A stretch of 64,000 bases of DNA from Tachypleus tridentatus. Its lineage: Eukaryota; Arthropoda; Merostomata; Xiphosura; Limulidae. The notes beneath the pieces were generated by a model. That model saw only the letters and a list, made by a program, of their open reading frames with translations, did not search any database and was not told where the DNA came from. Within the stretch, counting starts at the first letter, position 1; every line of letters begins with the position of its first letter. This document shows positions 13,216 through 28,200 of this stretch, piece by piece. Location: the NCBI RefSeq assembly GCF_004210375.1, contig NC_134830.1, positions 7,378,001-7,442,000 on the forward strand, given 5' to 3'. Both the position numbers and the translations under genes were made by a program.

Positions 13216-16200
13216 CTGTAATCAAAACGTTACTCAGAACTTAAAGGCAAGGTCACATCGATCAGTTGTACAACTACTGACATGGTTATATTTAAATACA
13301 TAAGCATAATTTAAGTCGGTGACAACTGAAGAATGGAACGATATATTAGGCTTTGTATTTAGTTTTAGTAAAAGAGAAATATTCTACTTAATATTAGAAG
13401 TAATTTTAGTTTATATCCAATGCGTTTGTCGAACTAATTGGAGAGGATTGATGCTCGGGATAATTCACCTATCTCTAAATAGAAGTTTTAAATATGTAAT
13501 AACAGTATGATGTTTCCCAAGTAAAGAACAGAGAGACGCTATTAGTGAATAGAAAATTATTATTTTTCCCTATTACTCTAACGGTTATATTTTTGGCTGT
13601 ATAACAGTAAGATTGGTTCAGAATTACCTGATGGAAGACTACGAACCAACATCTAAAACACATGTAACTGTTCATTTGGTTTAAATGTTAAATTCCAGAC
13701 ATGATTCAGGGAAATGTATCTTAATAATAAAGTTGGAATATGACTCGATTAATGGTGGTACTCGAACAGTTTTATTTGTTTATAATAGCTACATAATGGG
13801 CTTTCTGTGTTGTGCCTACCACGAGTATCGAAAACAGGTTTTTAAGGCTTCTTAATGGTTCAGTCCAATCATAAAGCTGATTGATTTTTTTAAAATTAAT
13901 AATCGATAAATTATTCGGGTGGATCAAAAGGATGAAACTGACTAGCAGATTATGTCGTAAATACATAATTAGCAGGTTAAGAACTGAAGTGTGGTTTTAT
14001 TTAGAAAAGAATTACAAACGTTTCAGAACTTAATTAGCCCTTGTTATTTTCTCATATATATGCAATTATTTAATGTTTCCCTATTTTCTATTTAATGTTT
14101 TCGTTTGATTTAGTTGTTTGTAAACAGAAAACTATACAATGTGATATCTATATTGTTTCATCACGGGTATAGAAACCGTATTCTTTATCTTTTAATCCTT
14201 CATATTTACCGGTGCGACACCTGGTGGGTTGGTATTACAAAATTTAATCGCAAAATTATGCGTTATTTCTTGCATTGAACTTCGCTCAAAGCCACACTAG
14301 GGCCTCTCACTGCTAGCCGTCACTAATCCAGAAATGACTGATTAGAGGGAAGGCAACCAGTCAAATCACCCACCCAAAACCCTTACGCCACTCTTTTACT
14401 AACAAAAAAATGCGACTGAAAGAACATTATAACGTCTCCAGGCTGAAAGGGTGAGAAAATTTGCTAACGAGATTCGAACACCCGACCCACACATGACGAG
14501 TGGAATGCCCTAACCAAGTACCAATAACAATAAGACAAAAAGAATTTATGTAAATGGTAAATATTACTTCTACTTGGGTTTTAGATTGAGGGTATCCATT
14601 TAAAACTGCGAAACTAACATTTTTGTACTTCATATAGTTAGCTCTTGTAGATGGCGTTACTGGCAAATCATTTTCGATTTGACTAAAATCGAACAGTAAA
14701 TGACCCGTGACGCCTTTTCCAATCATAATTAAATTTTGATTGTAAGCTTACTTTTAAGGAAGCTTAATGTGTCACAATCATAAGAATTTGATGTTTTATT
14801 AAACTAGAGTTTTTTGTGTGTTTTTTTCAACTGGTCGAGAAAGTTATGACAACAAACAGACCAGAAGATGAGATTTGTGAACAAACAAACCTACAACCTG
14901 TGACTTTCTATTTCACTAAATACTGAATTTCTTCGACCTGGATTTCCGATATGTACATAAAAGTAGTTTAAAAGATTCTCAGTTATATAGGAGAGAGAAG
15001 GGTAAACCTACTATTTATATTCAAACACTGCTCAGAACTACAACATCATTTAATAAGTTACATTTAAAAACGGTTTTAGCTTGAAAAGTTTAATTACAGT
15101 TACCTTTACAACAGCGTAAAAATTATGAAACTTTCTAAGTCTGGTTACATTATCGTTTCTATTCGTATGGAAGGTTTTTAGTCTTCATAGTAACAGTTGT
15201 GTAATAAAACACCTAGAAGTGATACATCGTTATCTCCTACGACTATAAATAATAAATATATGAACCAGAAGTTACAAAAAAATAAGAACAATAAGTAAAT
15301 CTTAAAGCAAAATCACAGACGACACTAAACGGTGAGGTCCGGCATGGCCAGGTGCGTTTAGGTGTTTGAATCGTAATCTTAGGGCCGCGGGTTCGAATCC
15401 CCGTCGCACCATACATGCTAGCCCTTTCAGCAGTGGGGGCGTTATAATGCGACAGTTAATCCCACTATTCGTTGGTAAAAGAGTAGCCCAAGAGTTGGCG
15501 GTGGGTGGTGATGACTAGCTGCCTTCCCTTTAGTCTTAAACTGCTAAATTAGGGACGGCTAGCGCAGATAGCCCTCGAGTAGCTTTGCGCACAATTAAAA
15601 AAAAATCAACACTAAACGGTGACACTCTTACGTCATAAAAGTAGAGCCAGGTTTACAAGTGTTAACGTTAGTGTTAAAGCTATAAATGCCAAAGTTCAGT
15701 GTCCACAAATGGCTCCTGCCCCCAGTGGCTCAGCGGTATGTCTGCGGACTTACAACGCTAAAAACCGGGTTTCGATACCCGTGGTGGGCAGAGCACAGAT
15801 AGCCCATTGTGTAGCTTTGTGCTTAATTCAAAACAACAAATGGCTCCTATACATGAATAGTAAATAATGGAGTTTCAATTATCATACATGTTCCCTCCTA
15901 AAATCAATGTTTGTTCTCAAGACTCGATGGTTGACTGGTTGAGCAGGACGATAATTATCAGCAAGTGGGGCTTTCGTTCTCGTCTCATCACCTTGTTTTA
16001 ACTTCCTCAGGCTGTACAGCTGTAATACAATACGACAAATAGATCCGATATACTGAGAAAATATATCACATGTTTCGTAAAACACTAACATGCAACAAGT
16101 TATAACGGATGTATTGTTACCCTAAAACATCAATGTAAAACAAGTTATAAGTCATGTATTGTTATTTGAAAACACTAACATGCAACAAGTGGGGGCGTTA

Positions 16201-19200
16201 GTAAGCAACGAACTATCCCACTATTCGTTGATAAAAGAATAACCCAAGAGTTGGGGGTGAGTTCTGATGAATAGCTGCCTTCTTTGTAATATTGCATTAC
16301 TACATTAGGGTTAGTTTGTGCGCGAAATTCAAAAGAAACAAACATTTACAATTGTTATTTTAAAACATTAACGTGAAACAAGTTATCCTATATTAGAGAT
16401 GAAGTAAAAATGTATCTCAGGATGGCTGGTATGGGTATTAAAACTTTAATTACAATAAATTACAGAACAACGTTTCAACCTTCTTCGGTCATCTTCAGGT
16501 TAACAAAGAGAGTTTGCAACTGACCGTTGCCGGACAAATGTCTTAGAAAGAAGAGTATAAACGGACACGGGAATTTAGGGGGCGTTGTAGTTAGATGTTA
16601 GGTTATTAATTAGAATTAGGTATAAAGGTTTTCCTTTATATTAATTTAATTTTGTTTTTTTGTTGTTGTATAAGTAGGGCTTCTTAAATTTTGTGTTTGT
16701 TTACCAACTCAGTATCTGGGTATTTCCTCACCTGCTGTTTGGTGATATATATCGGTTTATTCATGACGACCCAGGTAACTGTCTCGTAACACCCTGGAAG
16801 TGTTGTTGACCCTTCATACGTCACGTAGAAGTCTGTATCAGGAAGGAGCTCCCGGACGGACAGATGACCGATATGGGCTTTCATACCTGACACAAGTTCA
16901 CAATATACATCAGGTCTATTAAATTAAATACTGAGTTTGTTAAATACCGTGGGAAAGTCGAGTATGATTAATACATCTGTAATACATTTTTAAATATATA
17001 CGAATTACTACCAATAGGAAGAAAGGTCATACTGCAATCAGTACACCTCTCACTCATTTTACAAACCACGTTCCTCGAAATATGTGAAGAAATAATGGTT
17101 CACGTCTTTGTCTGTCGTCCAGCGATTACAATTTCTTCAGATTATTTACAGAACATGTCATTTTTCAATAGAACATATCGCTGTCTTCCTCAGACATCTT
17201 ATAAGTCATTGTTCTGGTCAGTTAACCATTTAGTGTATTAGTATCATGTATTTCCACTGACGTGTATTTATAATAATGTGTATCTTATATAATAACATGA
17301 AGCAACGTACAACAAGTTTTATTTATACAATAACAGAAATATTTTGTATTTATTATCTATGAAATGACATCAGGTAGAACATTAAAAACACCTGAATTAC
17401 ATTTAGTTAATAAAATGAACATAAGAACAACACAGAAACGACTTATCTAGAAATGTTTGTACACAATACTTATACAACATTCAAATAATTATATTAAATT
17501 TAAAGAGAAGGAAGAGAAATAATAATAGAATAAAAACTATTTGGTTACGTGTAACCACCAGTAATAAACCGAACATACACACCTAAACAGTATGTACACT
17601 TAATACGTGGATAATTACATTGAAATATATGTTACGATGGATTCTGTGTTCCGATCTGTAAGTAAGCACTTCATGCTTTATTTACACTTTGTGGATAATA
17701 TTATTTCCTAACTTACTAGAACGTCCACAAACAAGAAAGTTTGTTACCTAAGTTTGAAGGAATAGACGAAAAGGAAGGCAGATAATCAAAACCGCAATTT
17801 TACCAGCGATTAATGAGATGGAAAGTCACGTTATAACATCTCTAAGGCTGAAACGGCGAACAAGTTCGGCGGGTGGGTTTGAATCCCGAACCTGTAGAGT
17901 ACGAGTGAAGAGCTCGCGCTACTAGATTTCACTGTGCCTGAACCAACCAGATATATATCTGGAACGTTTCTGAACCGAGATGTTTTCTTAATTATAGGAT
18001 TTTTATTATGGACAGCTGTTACTTATACTTTGCTACCCCTCTAGTAGTTAGTTTGGTTTTTGGTTTTTGAATGTCGCGCAAAGCTACACGAGGGCTATCT
18101 GCGTAAGCCATCCCTAATTTAGCAGTGTAAGGAGAGAGGTAAGACAGCTAGTCATCACCACCTACCGCCAGCTATTGGGCTACTCTTTTACCAAAGAATA
18201 GTGGGATTGACCGTAATATTATAACGTTCCCACGGCTAAAAGGGGCGAGGGTGTTTGGTGTGATGGGGACTCGAACACGCGACTCTCAAATTACAAGTTA
18301 AGTGCCCTAATCACCTGGCCATGCCGACCTCCCAGTAGCTATGCGATACGTCTAAAGTCCTAAAATATCCGGATTTCGACACCCGTATTTGACACAACAC
18401 TGACAGCTCATCCTGTAGCTTTGTGTTTACCAAACAGTTCTTTAGAACAGAACCATTTATAACAAAACTTTAAATCCAATAAATGAGACATGTCATTAAC
18501 ACTCAAACGAATAAAACATTTTAATTTTTTTGTAATTACTGGTTAGGCCAATACATTAAATGTAATTATAAACTCGTATCCAATACAATCAGTTTTAAAG
18601 TATTGGAGCAACTGTATAGCTTGTTTATAGTTCTTAACTAATGAAGCGTAAATAAAATAAAAATAAATTGTTAAGATTTTACGAAGTTCTCACTTCCAAA
18701 GGTAGAGATGAATGAGTCTGTCATTAGTAGGAGGCAGCGGTGATTTATTACCACAGACACACCACGATTCAAGTGTGGTTAAAGTTGGTTACAAAGTTTT
18801 GTTTCTGGTAATTTCAGTGGAGGAATTCGTGTGAGCAGAAAAACAGTTGAAGTGAAAACCTAGTGATTAAAACAGAAAGAGGTCGAACCTGATATTCTAG
18901 CAGGTCTTGAAAGAACAGAGAATGGAAAATGTGAAAATCGTCCTTCAAGCTTTAATTAAGCTACGCGATTAGTAAAATACGTTATCTTAATTCTACGTAA
19001 TTAATTGTAACTTGGTTAATTATAAAAGAAACTCACTGTCATTAAATTGACGTCACAACTCGAGAAAAGGATTGTTTTTGAATTTCGCCCAAAGCTACAT
19101 GAGGGCTATCTGTGCTAGCCGTCCCTAATTTAGCAGTGTAAGACTAGAGGGAAGGCAGTTAGTTATCACCACCCACCGCCAACTCTTGGGCTACTCCTTT

Positions 19201-22200
19201 ACCAACAAATAAATAGTGGGACTGACCGTCACATTATAACGCCCCACCGCTGAAAGGGCGAGCATGTTTGGTGCGACCGGGATTCAAACCCGCGACCCTC
19301 AGATTACGAGTTGAACGTCTTAACCACCTAGCCATGCTGAAAAGGAAAGAAATTATACTTGCTGTCTGTTTAATAAGTTCATTAAACAATGTAAATATTT
19401 TAGAGGCATTTATTTACAAGTAAACTATCTAATTAGAATAGCACAAATACAAGTTAACAAAACGTTTTCACCAACATGTAACCATAGTGTCTTTATTTAT
19501 TGAATTATGTACTCATGTAGAATGTAGTCGTGTAAATATTTGTTAATAAAAACCTTTTGTTGTTATTTAGTATGCTGTTGATATAAAAGTAATTTTTAAG
19601 CTGGTAAAATATTTTGTATAACAATAACAGCATTATTGTAGCAGGTGGCTTTCAGTTAACTCACTATCGTATAGTAAAAAAAATAAGGGGTAAGTACTCA
19701 TATCCCTACCCTACAATATACCCTACCCTCGCATTTCGTAGCTAAGTGAAACAAATAACTTTTGTGCAAACACGATTGACCAACAAAGATGCAGAAAAGG
19801 ACAGTCTATCCAATCAGACATCGGTGAATTGCTTCGTGAACCAATCAAAACTAAGATCATTCATGAAATGAATTCGTCACGTATTCGTAGAATAATTATT
19901 GGTAGAAATCATTTAGATTAACAACACCTAAAATATAGAGAAAACAGTGCATTTTGGTAGCTCCTCGTTCCAATAATGGCTTTAATGTCATGTTGATACG
20001 CAAAACAAATACAACCAGATACAGTGAAACCTGTTTATGGTGGAATCGCACAGGACCGAGTAAAATTTCCGGCTTAGACACAGTGAACAAGTTAGACACA
20101 GTGAACATGTATTTCCTTAATTATACTTTGATATTTCTGGTTTGTATAGATTTCCGTCCCATGCAGTTTCCGGCTTAGACAGTTTGTTGTTAAATCTAAG
20201 TACTGAAACTATAAGTGTATTAACAACAGAACTGTTGATTTCTTAATTTAGAGTCTGTTGAATAAAAAGGTTTGTTGTTTTAAATTAGAAACGTTAATGA
20301 TATAACAGAAAATATAGTTTTAATTCTGACACAATTTAAGTTTAAAATCGGATCGATATTTTTACTTCCTTGTTAAATTTTAGGTTCTAGGCTAAGTGAT
20401 CCCATATGATCGAATATTTGTATCTCATGAAACAGTTGTATATGTAATGCTAGTGTAGCTGTACATCTTATGTTGATATACCGACATTTAATACAGATGT
20501 TATAACATTCACTTATCAGGCCATGTGTATCTTATGTTGATACACCGACATTTAACACAGATGTTATAACATTCACTTATCAGGCCATGTGTATCTTATG
20601 TTGATATACCGACATTTAATACAGATGTTATAACATTCACTTATCAGGCCATGTGTATCTTATGTTGATATACCGACATTTAATACAGATGTTATAACAT
20701 TCACTTATCAGACCATGTGTATCTTATGTTGCATTACAACTTCTCACTTTTAATTTAATAAATGACACTTATTTCACGTAAAAGGCAAGAAATGAGAAAC
20801 AACTTCCATAATCAGCCTTTAGATACAAACTTTTATGTTATTAATTATTTATTCTAATTTTTGAAAAAACGTGAACCAAAGAGTTCTTTTTAACTGTTGA
20901 TACAGATAGTTTTCCCTAGGTTCTCTATCCCCACGGGGCAGCATGGAGTTCACGTACTTAGAACGCTACAATTCGGAGTTCTATCCCATGTACTATTTAC
21001 AGCATATGCCCCAGATGTCTTTCCCGTACAAGAAACAAACGCTAGGTAAGTTTCCTGGAGTGAAATTGGAACTTATTCACTGAATGAGTGGTTCTTTGAA
21101 GTTTATAATATCTTGATAAGAACCTATAAGGATGTCACTGGATCGTGGAAAAGGTTCAGGCATGACCGAACTTGATTTATAGCTGATGACCACAGAAATA
21201 AGGAGCCAGTCAGCAGTATTTCCAGTATTAGTGGAAATTAGTTGGAACAACTGTTTCACTTATAACGAGGCCACAGTTGGAAGCGAGGAGTATTACAGCT
21301 CGCTCCATCGATAAGAAGTGACTATATGCAGCCCGGTAAAATATTTAGTCGGTCACACCCCGCCAGATTTTGAAGGAATGAGTGAGATACAAATCGGTAA
21401 TGCATGGCTTTCTGCATTCTTATCGACTGTGTAAACCATTGTTAATTATGTTAGGCAGGCTTTAACATGACGTCGTAATATATGTTACAATATTTCCGGA
21501 GATGAGAGGTCTTTCAAAAGCTATGTTAACTTAATTGAAGTGTAGTAAGAAGTTATAGCTTAGTAACAACAGTTTACTAACGACTGGAACTCACTGTCAA
21601 CGCTTTATCACATAATACGTTATCGTTTATTTCTTTTTGCCCGAGATATTAATATAACGCTCTCTTACCAAACAATTCGGACAATGCGAAATATAAAAGC
21701 TTCGATATAATGTTGCCGTACAACTAAAAGTAAGCCTAACTGAAACCTACTAAAAGTAGGCCTAACTGAAATCCACTAAACGTAGGCTTAATTGAAATTT
21801 ACTAAACGTAGGCTTAACTGAAATCCACTACACGTAGGCTTAACTGAAATCCACTACACGTAGGCCTAACTGAAATCCACTGACACATCATGTTGTGGAG
21901 AGTTGGGAAACGATGGATACTCTTAAAAACGTTAGATTCACTTCGTAAGCTATTTTTCTCGGTTTTTAATTATCTATTTCTTTTCACATAGTTTAGAAAC
22001 AGAAACAACTTCATTGTTTCGACCATTAAAGTTATAAACATGTTTAAAATGGAAAAATCAGTGAAGTGAGTAATATTTCAAATCTTCAATAATTTAACTT
22101 ATGTCACGAGACATTCCACGCCAGTAGATATTAGTGCTTCCACTTAATTTCATAATAAGAACAACTAAAAGTGGAATACTTTGCCAAAACATTGAAATTT

Positions 22201-25200
22201 ATTCGTGATTGTATTTGTAAAGTCCAAATCCATAAATGTTAAGTACTTCCTAAATGTTATTCAACACAGAAAAAAAAAACGTATTTACTTGCCAATACCA
22301 GGGAGATACAAATAAAAATCTCATTAAAAAGATGGTATTTTTGTCGTAACGCAAAGCTTTGCCCAACAGTAGTGTCGATGTAGTTTTTTTTGGTTTTTTG
22401 TTTAAAGTTATAAAAACTCTCAAGCTTGGCATTGGAGACATGCATTAAAAGTGGAGGATTCATAAAATAAATATAACGGTATTAGAGTGTGATACCAGAA
22501 GTATTATTAACCCTAATTTTAAACATCTGTATAAAAATAGAGAGTTAGATAAGTTGTAACATAAATAAATGTATACGTATAGTGAAATAGTTGTATTTCC
22601 CATATAGTTAAACAAAATAAGATACATATGTATGTCATACAGTAAAAACTGCAGTTTCTTTTACTTTTTTTTTAATTTCGCGCAAAGCTACACGAGGACT
22701 ATCTGCGTTAGCCGTCCCTAATTTACCAGTGTAATACCAGAGGGAAGACAGCTAATCATCACCACCCGCCGTCCATTCTCGGGTTATTTTTATCAACGAA
22801 TAGTGGGATTCCCCACCACATCATAAAGCCCCCATGGCTGAAAGGACGAGCATATTTCATGTGACGGGGATTCAAACACACGACCCTCAGATTACGAATC
22901 GAGTGCCTAAACAACCTGTCCATGCAAGGCCGTAAATATATACAGTGTATTATACAGATTTCTTGTTTGTTAGTTTCTCAAAAGTTCGTTTACTAAACGT
23001 CGAAAACGTTGGTTTATGAAATTAATTTGTCAGTTTCTTAAGTTAGTAATTGATCATAACATGGAGAGGAATGTCTGATTCAAACCTTCAGACTAATCGA
23101 TAAGCATTGTTCAACTACGGATATATATTAGTAGCTAAATTCTGAATGTCAATGTATACCACCAGGTGGATGTTTTATACAATTTTATTTCTAGGAATAC
23201 ACACACGTGCTTTGGGTTCACGTTATAAAAATGAAAATTAACCGTGATATGTTGCTCTCGTCACCAGGCGGCTGTACAGTGGTTAGTGGTATAATTTACA
23301 ACCAGGCTGTACATTTCGTATTCCCTCCAGTCTCACACTCAACACCGGTTGATCTTTCTCAGAGCTTTGTTTACGTTGACGATCAAATGTTTATTCTGAC
23401 TATGAATGATTCAGGTCCTTTGAGTAAGTTTTTTTTTTACAATGAACCGTTAATTGGAAACGTTAACTAAGGTAAAATTATATTAACATAACTTATGGTG
23501 CAACTTGTTAACTGAAGCTAAATATTATTTCTTTCTTATCTCAGTTCGTACGAAATAAAGATTTAGTTAGAATATAGCTAAGGCCCAGCATGGCCAAGCG
23601 TTTTAAGGCGTTCGACTCGTAATCCGAGGGTCGCGTGTTCGAATCCCGGTCGCACCAAACCTGCTCGCCCTGTCAGCCGTTGGGGCGTTATAATATGACG
23701 GTCAATCCCACTATTCGTTTGTAAAAGAGTAGCTCAAGAGTTGGCGGTGGGTGGTGATGACTAGCTGCCTTCCTTCTAGTCTTACACTGTTAAATTAGGG
23801 GCAGATAGCCCTCGAGTAGCTTTGCGCGAAAATCCAAACAAACAATATAACTAAAGTTTATTTGATACACATACGTAGAAATAAAATAGTAGCAATTGTA
23901 AATCATGGATAATCATTTAGAGCTTAAATATCACCTACATCTTTGAAGGATAATCGTGTAAGGATAAATCATTATATCCACAATTTACGGATAACCGTTA
24001 TATACAAAAGATATTACCTCTATAGTTCTGCGATAACCGTTATATAAACAACACATTACCTCTATAACGAATATTGTCCAGCTGGTTGGTTAGAATCCGT
24101 AGTTCTGCGTTAGACAGGTTGCCAGACTGTTGGAAACAAAAAATTAATTTGTGATTACAATTAACGTGTAATAAAACAAATGGTGTTACTGATTTATTAT
24201 ATGAAATGTAATAAAACAAATGGTGTTACTGACTTATTATATAAAATGTAATAAAACAAATGATGTTAGTGATTTATTATATAAAATGCAATAAAACAAA
24301 TAGTGTTACTGATTTATTACATAAAATGTTATGAAACAAGTGATGTTACTGATTTATTATATAAAATGTAATAAAACAAATGGTGTTAGTGATTTATTAC
24401 ATAAAATGTTATAAAACAAATGATGTTACTGATTTATTATATAAAATGTAATAAAACAAATGATGTTACTGATTTATTATATAAAATGTAATAAAACAAA
24501 TGATGTTAGTGATTTATCAAAAAATGTAATAAAACAAATGATGTTACTAATTTATTATATAAAATGTAATAAAACAAAAGGTGTTATTGATTTATTATAT
24601 AAAATTTTATAAAAAAAATGGTGTTACTGATTTATTATATAAAATGTAATGAAACAAATGGTCTTACTAATTTATTATATGAAATGTAATAAAACAAATG
24701 GTGTTACTAATTTATTATATTAAATGTAATAAAACAAATAGTGTTACTGATTTATTACATAAAATGTTATGAAACAAGTGATGTTACTGATTTATTATAT
24801 AAAATGTAATAAAACAAATGTAATAAAACAAATAGTGTTAGTGATTTATTTATATAAAATGTTATAAAACAAATGATGTTACTGATTTATTATATAAAAT
24901 GTAATAAAACAAATGATGTTACTGATTTATTATATAAAATGTAATAAAACAAATGATGTTAGTGATTTATATAAAAAATGTAATAAAACAAATGATGTTA
25001 CTGATTTATTATATAAAATGTAATAAAACAAATGGTGTTATTGATTTATTATATAAAATTTTATAAAAAAATGGTGTTACTGATTTATTATATAAAATGT
25101 AATGAAACAAATGGTCTTACTAATTTATTATATGAAATGTAATAAAACAAATGGTGTTACTAATTTATTATATTAAATGTAAGAAAACAAATGGTGTTAT

Positions 25201-28200
25201 TGATTTCTTATATATATCGTTATAAAACAAATGGTGTTACTGATTTCTTATATATATCGTTATAAAACAAATGGTGTTACTGATTTATTATATAAAATGT
25301 AGTGAAACAAATGGTGTTACTGATTTATTATATAAAATGTAATAAAACAAATGGTGTTAGTGATTTATTACATAAAATGTTATAAAACAAATGATGTTAC
25401 TGATTTATTATATAAAATGTAATAAAATAAATGATGTTACTGATTTATTATATAAAATGTAATAAAACAAATGATGTTAGTGATTTATTATATAAAATCT
25501 AATAAAACAAATGATGTTACTGATTTATTATATAAAATGTAATAAAACAAATGGTGTTATTGATTTATTATATAAAATTTTATAAAAAAAATGGTGTTAC
25601 TGATTTATTATATAAAATGTAATGAAACAAATGGTCTTACTAATTTATTATATTAAATGTAATAAAACAAATGGTGTTACTAATTTATTATATTAAATGT
25701 AATAAAACAAATGGTGTTACTGTGTTACAAATGGTGTTATTACTGATTTATTATATTAAATGTAATAAAACAAATGGTGTTACTGATTTATTATATTAAA
25801 TGTAATGAAACAAATGGTGTTACTGATTTATTATATAAAATGTAGTGAAACAAATGGTGTTACTGATTTATTATATAAAATGTAATGAAACAAATGGTGT
25901 TACTGATTTATTATATAAAATGTAATGAAACAAATGGTGTTACTGATTTATTATATAAAATGTAGTGAAACAAATGGTGTTACTGATTTATTATATAAAA
26001 TGTAATGAAACAAATGGTGTTACTGATTTATTATATAAAATGTAATGAAACAAATGGTGTTACTGATTTATTATATAAAATGTAATGAAACAAATGGTGT
26101 TAGTGATTTATTATATAAAATGTAATGAAACAAATGGTGTTACTGATTTATTATATAAATAAAATGTAATAAAATGTAAAAACAAATGGTGTTACTAATT
26201 TATTATATTAAAATGTAATAAAACAAATGGTGTTACTAATTTATATATAAATAATAAAAATAAAACAAATGGTGTTACTGATTTATTATATAATATAAAA
26301 CAAAATGTAATAAAATGTAATGAAACAAATGGTGTTACTGATTTATTATATAAAATGTAATGAAACAAAACAAATGGTGTTACTGATTTATTATATAAAA
26401 TGTAATGAAACAAATGGTGTTACTGATTTATTATATAAAATGTAATGAAACAAATGGTGTTAGTGATTTATTATATAAAATGTAATGAAACAAATGGTGT
26501 TACTAATTTATTATATAAAATGTAATGAAACAAATGGTGTTACTGATTTATTATATAGTGATTTATTATATACAAATGTAATGAAACAAATGGTGTTAGT
26601 GATTTATTATATAAAATGTAATGAAACAAATGGTGTTACTGATTTATTATATAAAATGTAATGAAACAAATGGTGTTACTGATTTATTATATAAAATGTA
26701 ATAAAACAAATGGTGTTACTAATTTATTATATTAAATGTAATAAAACAAATGGTGTTACTAATTTATTATATTAAATGTAATAAAACAAATGGTGTTACT
26801 GATTTCTTATATATATCGTTATAAAACAAATGGTGTTACTGATTTATTATATTAAATGTAATAAAACAAATGGTGTTACTGATTTATTATATAAAATGTA
26901 ATAAAACAAATGGTGTTACTGATTTATTATATAAAATGTAATAAAACAAATGGTGTTACTGATTTATTATATAAAATGTAATAAAACAAATGGTGTTAGT
27001 GATTTATTACGTGCTTAATGTTCGCTGCAACAATGATAATTTTGTTAAACGTAATTCACGAAACATAAAACTCGAACAGAAACCTGTGTGTTAATGTACT
27101 CTGTAAACCGCTCGTACTTAACAAATGCAAACGCTTCTGACATAAACTCTCGTGAAATCATGTATTGCGTCTCTTGCCTACAGTGAATAAATGTAACATT
27201 TCTAAATTAAGAAATCATCATGGACAAAACCTGTGTATTTGCAGCTAGCGAGCAAAGTTCGAAACTGTGTGACACTTCGAAATATTTTTCTCACTTTAAA
27301 GCTGTTTGTGCATTATAAGAGTAACACTCAGTTCCTCAGTGTGGATGTTCGAATGTTACCAGTGTTCGTGTATATAATTAGTCTTTACGTGTAAAACATC
27401 AACTTGTTTCTAGTTACAACACAACAGTGTTTTACGAAACCACAACTCGTGATATCTGATAAATATAACTGTTATAGCTTTCACTATGTTAGTAAGATGA
27501 CGTAATAGTTTGGTCGATGTGTACCATTCGAACAATGTCTCTCACCTGCACCATAACGGATATTCCAACCAAGCCCTGGTTCGTATGGGCTTTCACAGCT
27601 TCGGTCACATTCGGATAGAGATCGGAGTTGTAACCAATAATCTGTAGCTGCAGAAAAGATACATTTAACTGTATTATCTGTTCTATTGATCTATGTGTTT
27701 TCGTATCACACTTTCTTGTCGTGCTTTCAATAAAGAATATTGGGTTAAGATTGAAGATCAGTGTTTTGAGGTTAGTTTTCTTTATAGGTTCGAACTATCA
27801 ACCACCGTAACCACCAGGCCGTGACAAACATATTATTTATGGTATTTCTTTTTTTTTTTTGGAATTTCGCACAAAGCTATTCGAGGGCTAACTGTGCTAG
27901 CCGTCCCTAATTTAGCAGTGTAAGACTAGAGGGAAGGCAGCTAGTCATCACCACCCACCGCCAACTCTTGGGCTACTATTTTACCAACGAATAGTGGGAT
28001 TGACCGTAACATTCTAACGCCCCCACGGTTGGGAGGGCGGGCATGTTTCGCGCGACGCGGGCGCGAACCAGCGGCCCTCGGATTACGAGTCGCACGCCTT
28101 ACGCGCTTGGCCATGCCAGGCCTAGGATATTTCTAAAGTTTCGTTTCCCACAAATATTTTTAATCGGTCGTTAGTGTTTTAGTTTGGTCTTTGACTTTTT

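Larger units (their letters stand above)
13216..15887 (-). other. CARP intron e6-e7 (2.7 kb)
   Basis: Contains a SINE-B fragment near 13.8 kb, a decayed SINE-A at 14.3-14.5 kb, a full SINE-A at 15.3-15.6 kb and a SINE-B at 15.7-15.8 kb. 13216-13775 and 14521-15335 are AT-rich with nothing recognised. Confidence 0.85.
16020..16731 (-). other. CARP intron e5-e6 (0.7 kb)
   Basis: Holds a 5'-truncated SINE-A (16189-16343), one copy of the GAAGAAGGTC hairpin repeat (16419-16512) and short near-repeats of a catgcaacaagt motif at 16.09-16.19 kb. The rest is AT-rich with nothing recognised. Confidence 0.85.
16887..24059 (-). other. CARP intron e4-e5 (7.2 kb)
   Basis: Contains four minus-oriented SINE-A copies or remnants (17.8, 18.1, 19.1 and 22.7 kb) and one plus-oriented copy (23.6 kb), two diverged SINE-B, small arrays of 64 bp and 26 bp, one arm of a 0.5-kb duplication, and a possible plus-strand exon at 23195-23423. 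I see nothing else in 16890-17770, 19615-20460, 21050-21720 or 21885-22660, which are AT-rich and unique-looking. Confidence 0.8.

Noticed and set aside
15336..15410. Functional tRNA gene at SINE-A heads
   Set aside because: The head has A and B boxes but is always followed by the SINE body, and the stems are imperfect. It is a tRNA-derived SINE promoter.
15882..15887. TGA after RREHV as the true end of CARP
   Set aside because: The CPTMY-encoding exon at 13173-13215 is in matching phase and at the family-conserved position, so this stop is intronic read-through.
20921..21045. Apparent plus-strand exon (acceptor ttccctag, donor gtaagt, open in two frames, MEFTYLERYNSEFYPMYYLQ)
   Set aside because: The same bases align in order with the SINE-B head, anticodon region and B box. 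Both open frames hit stops when joined to the next candidate exon at 23195.
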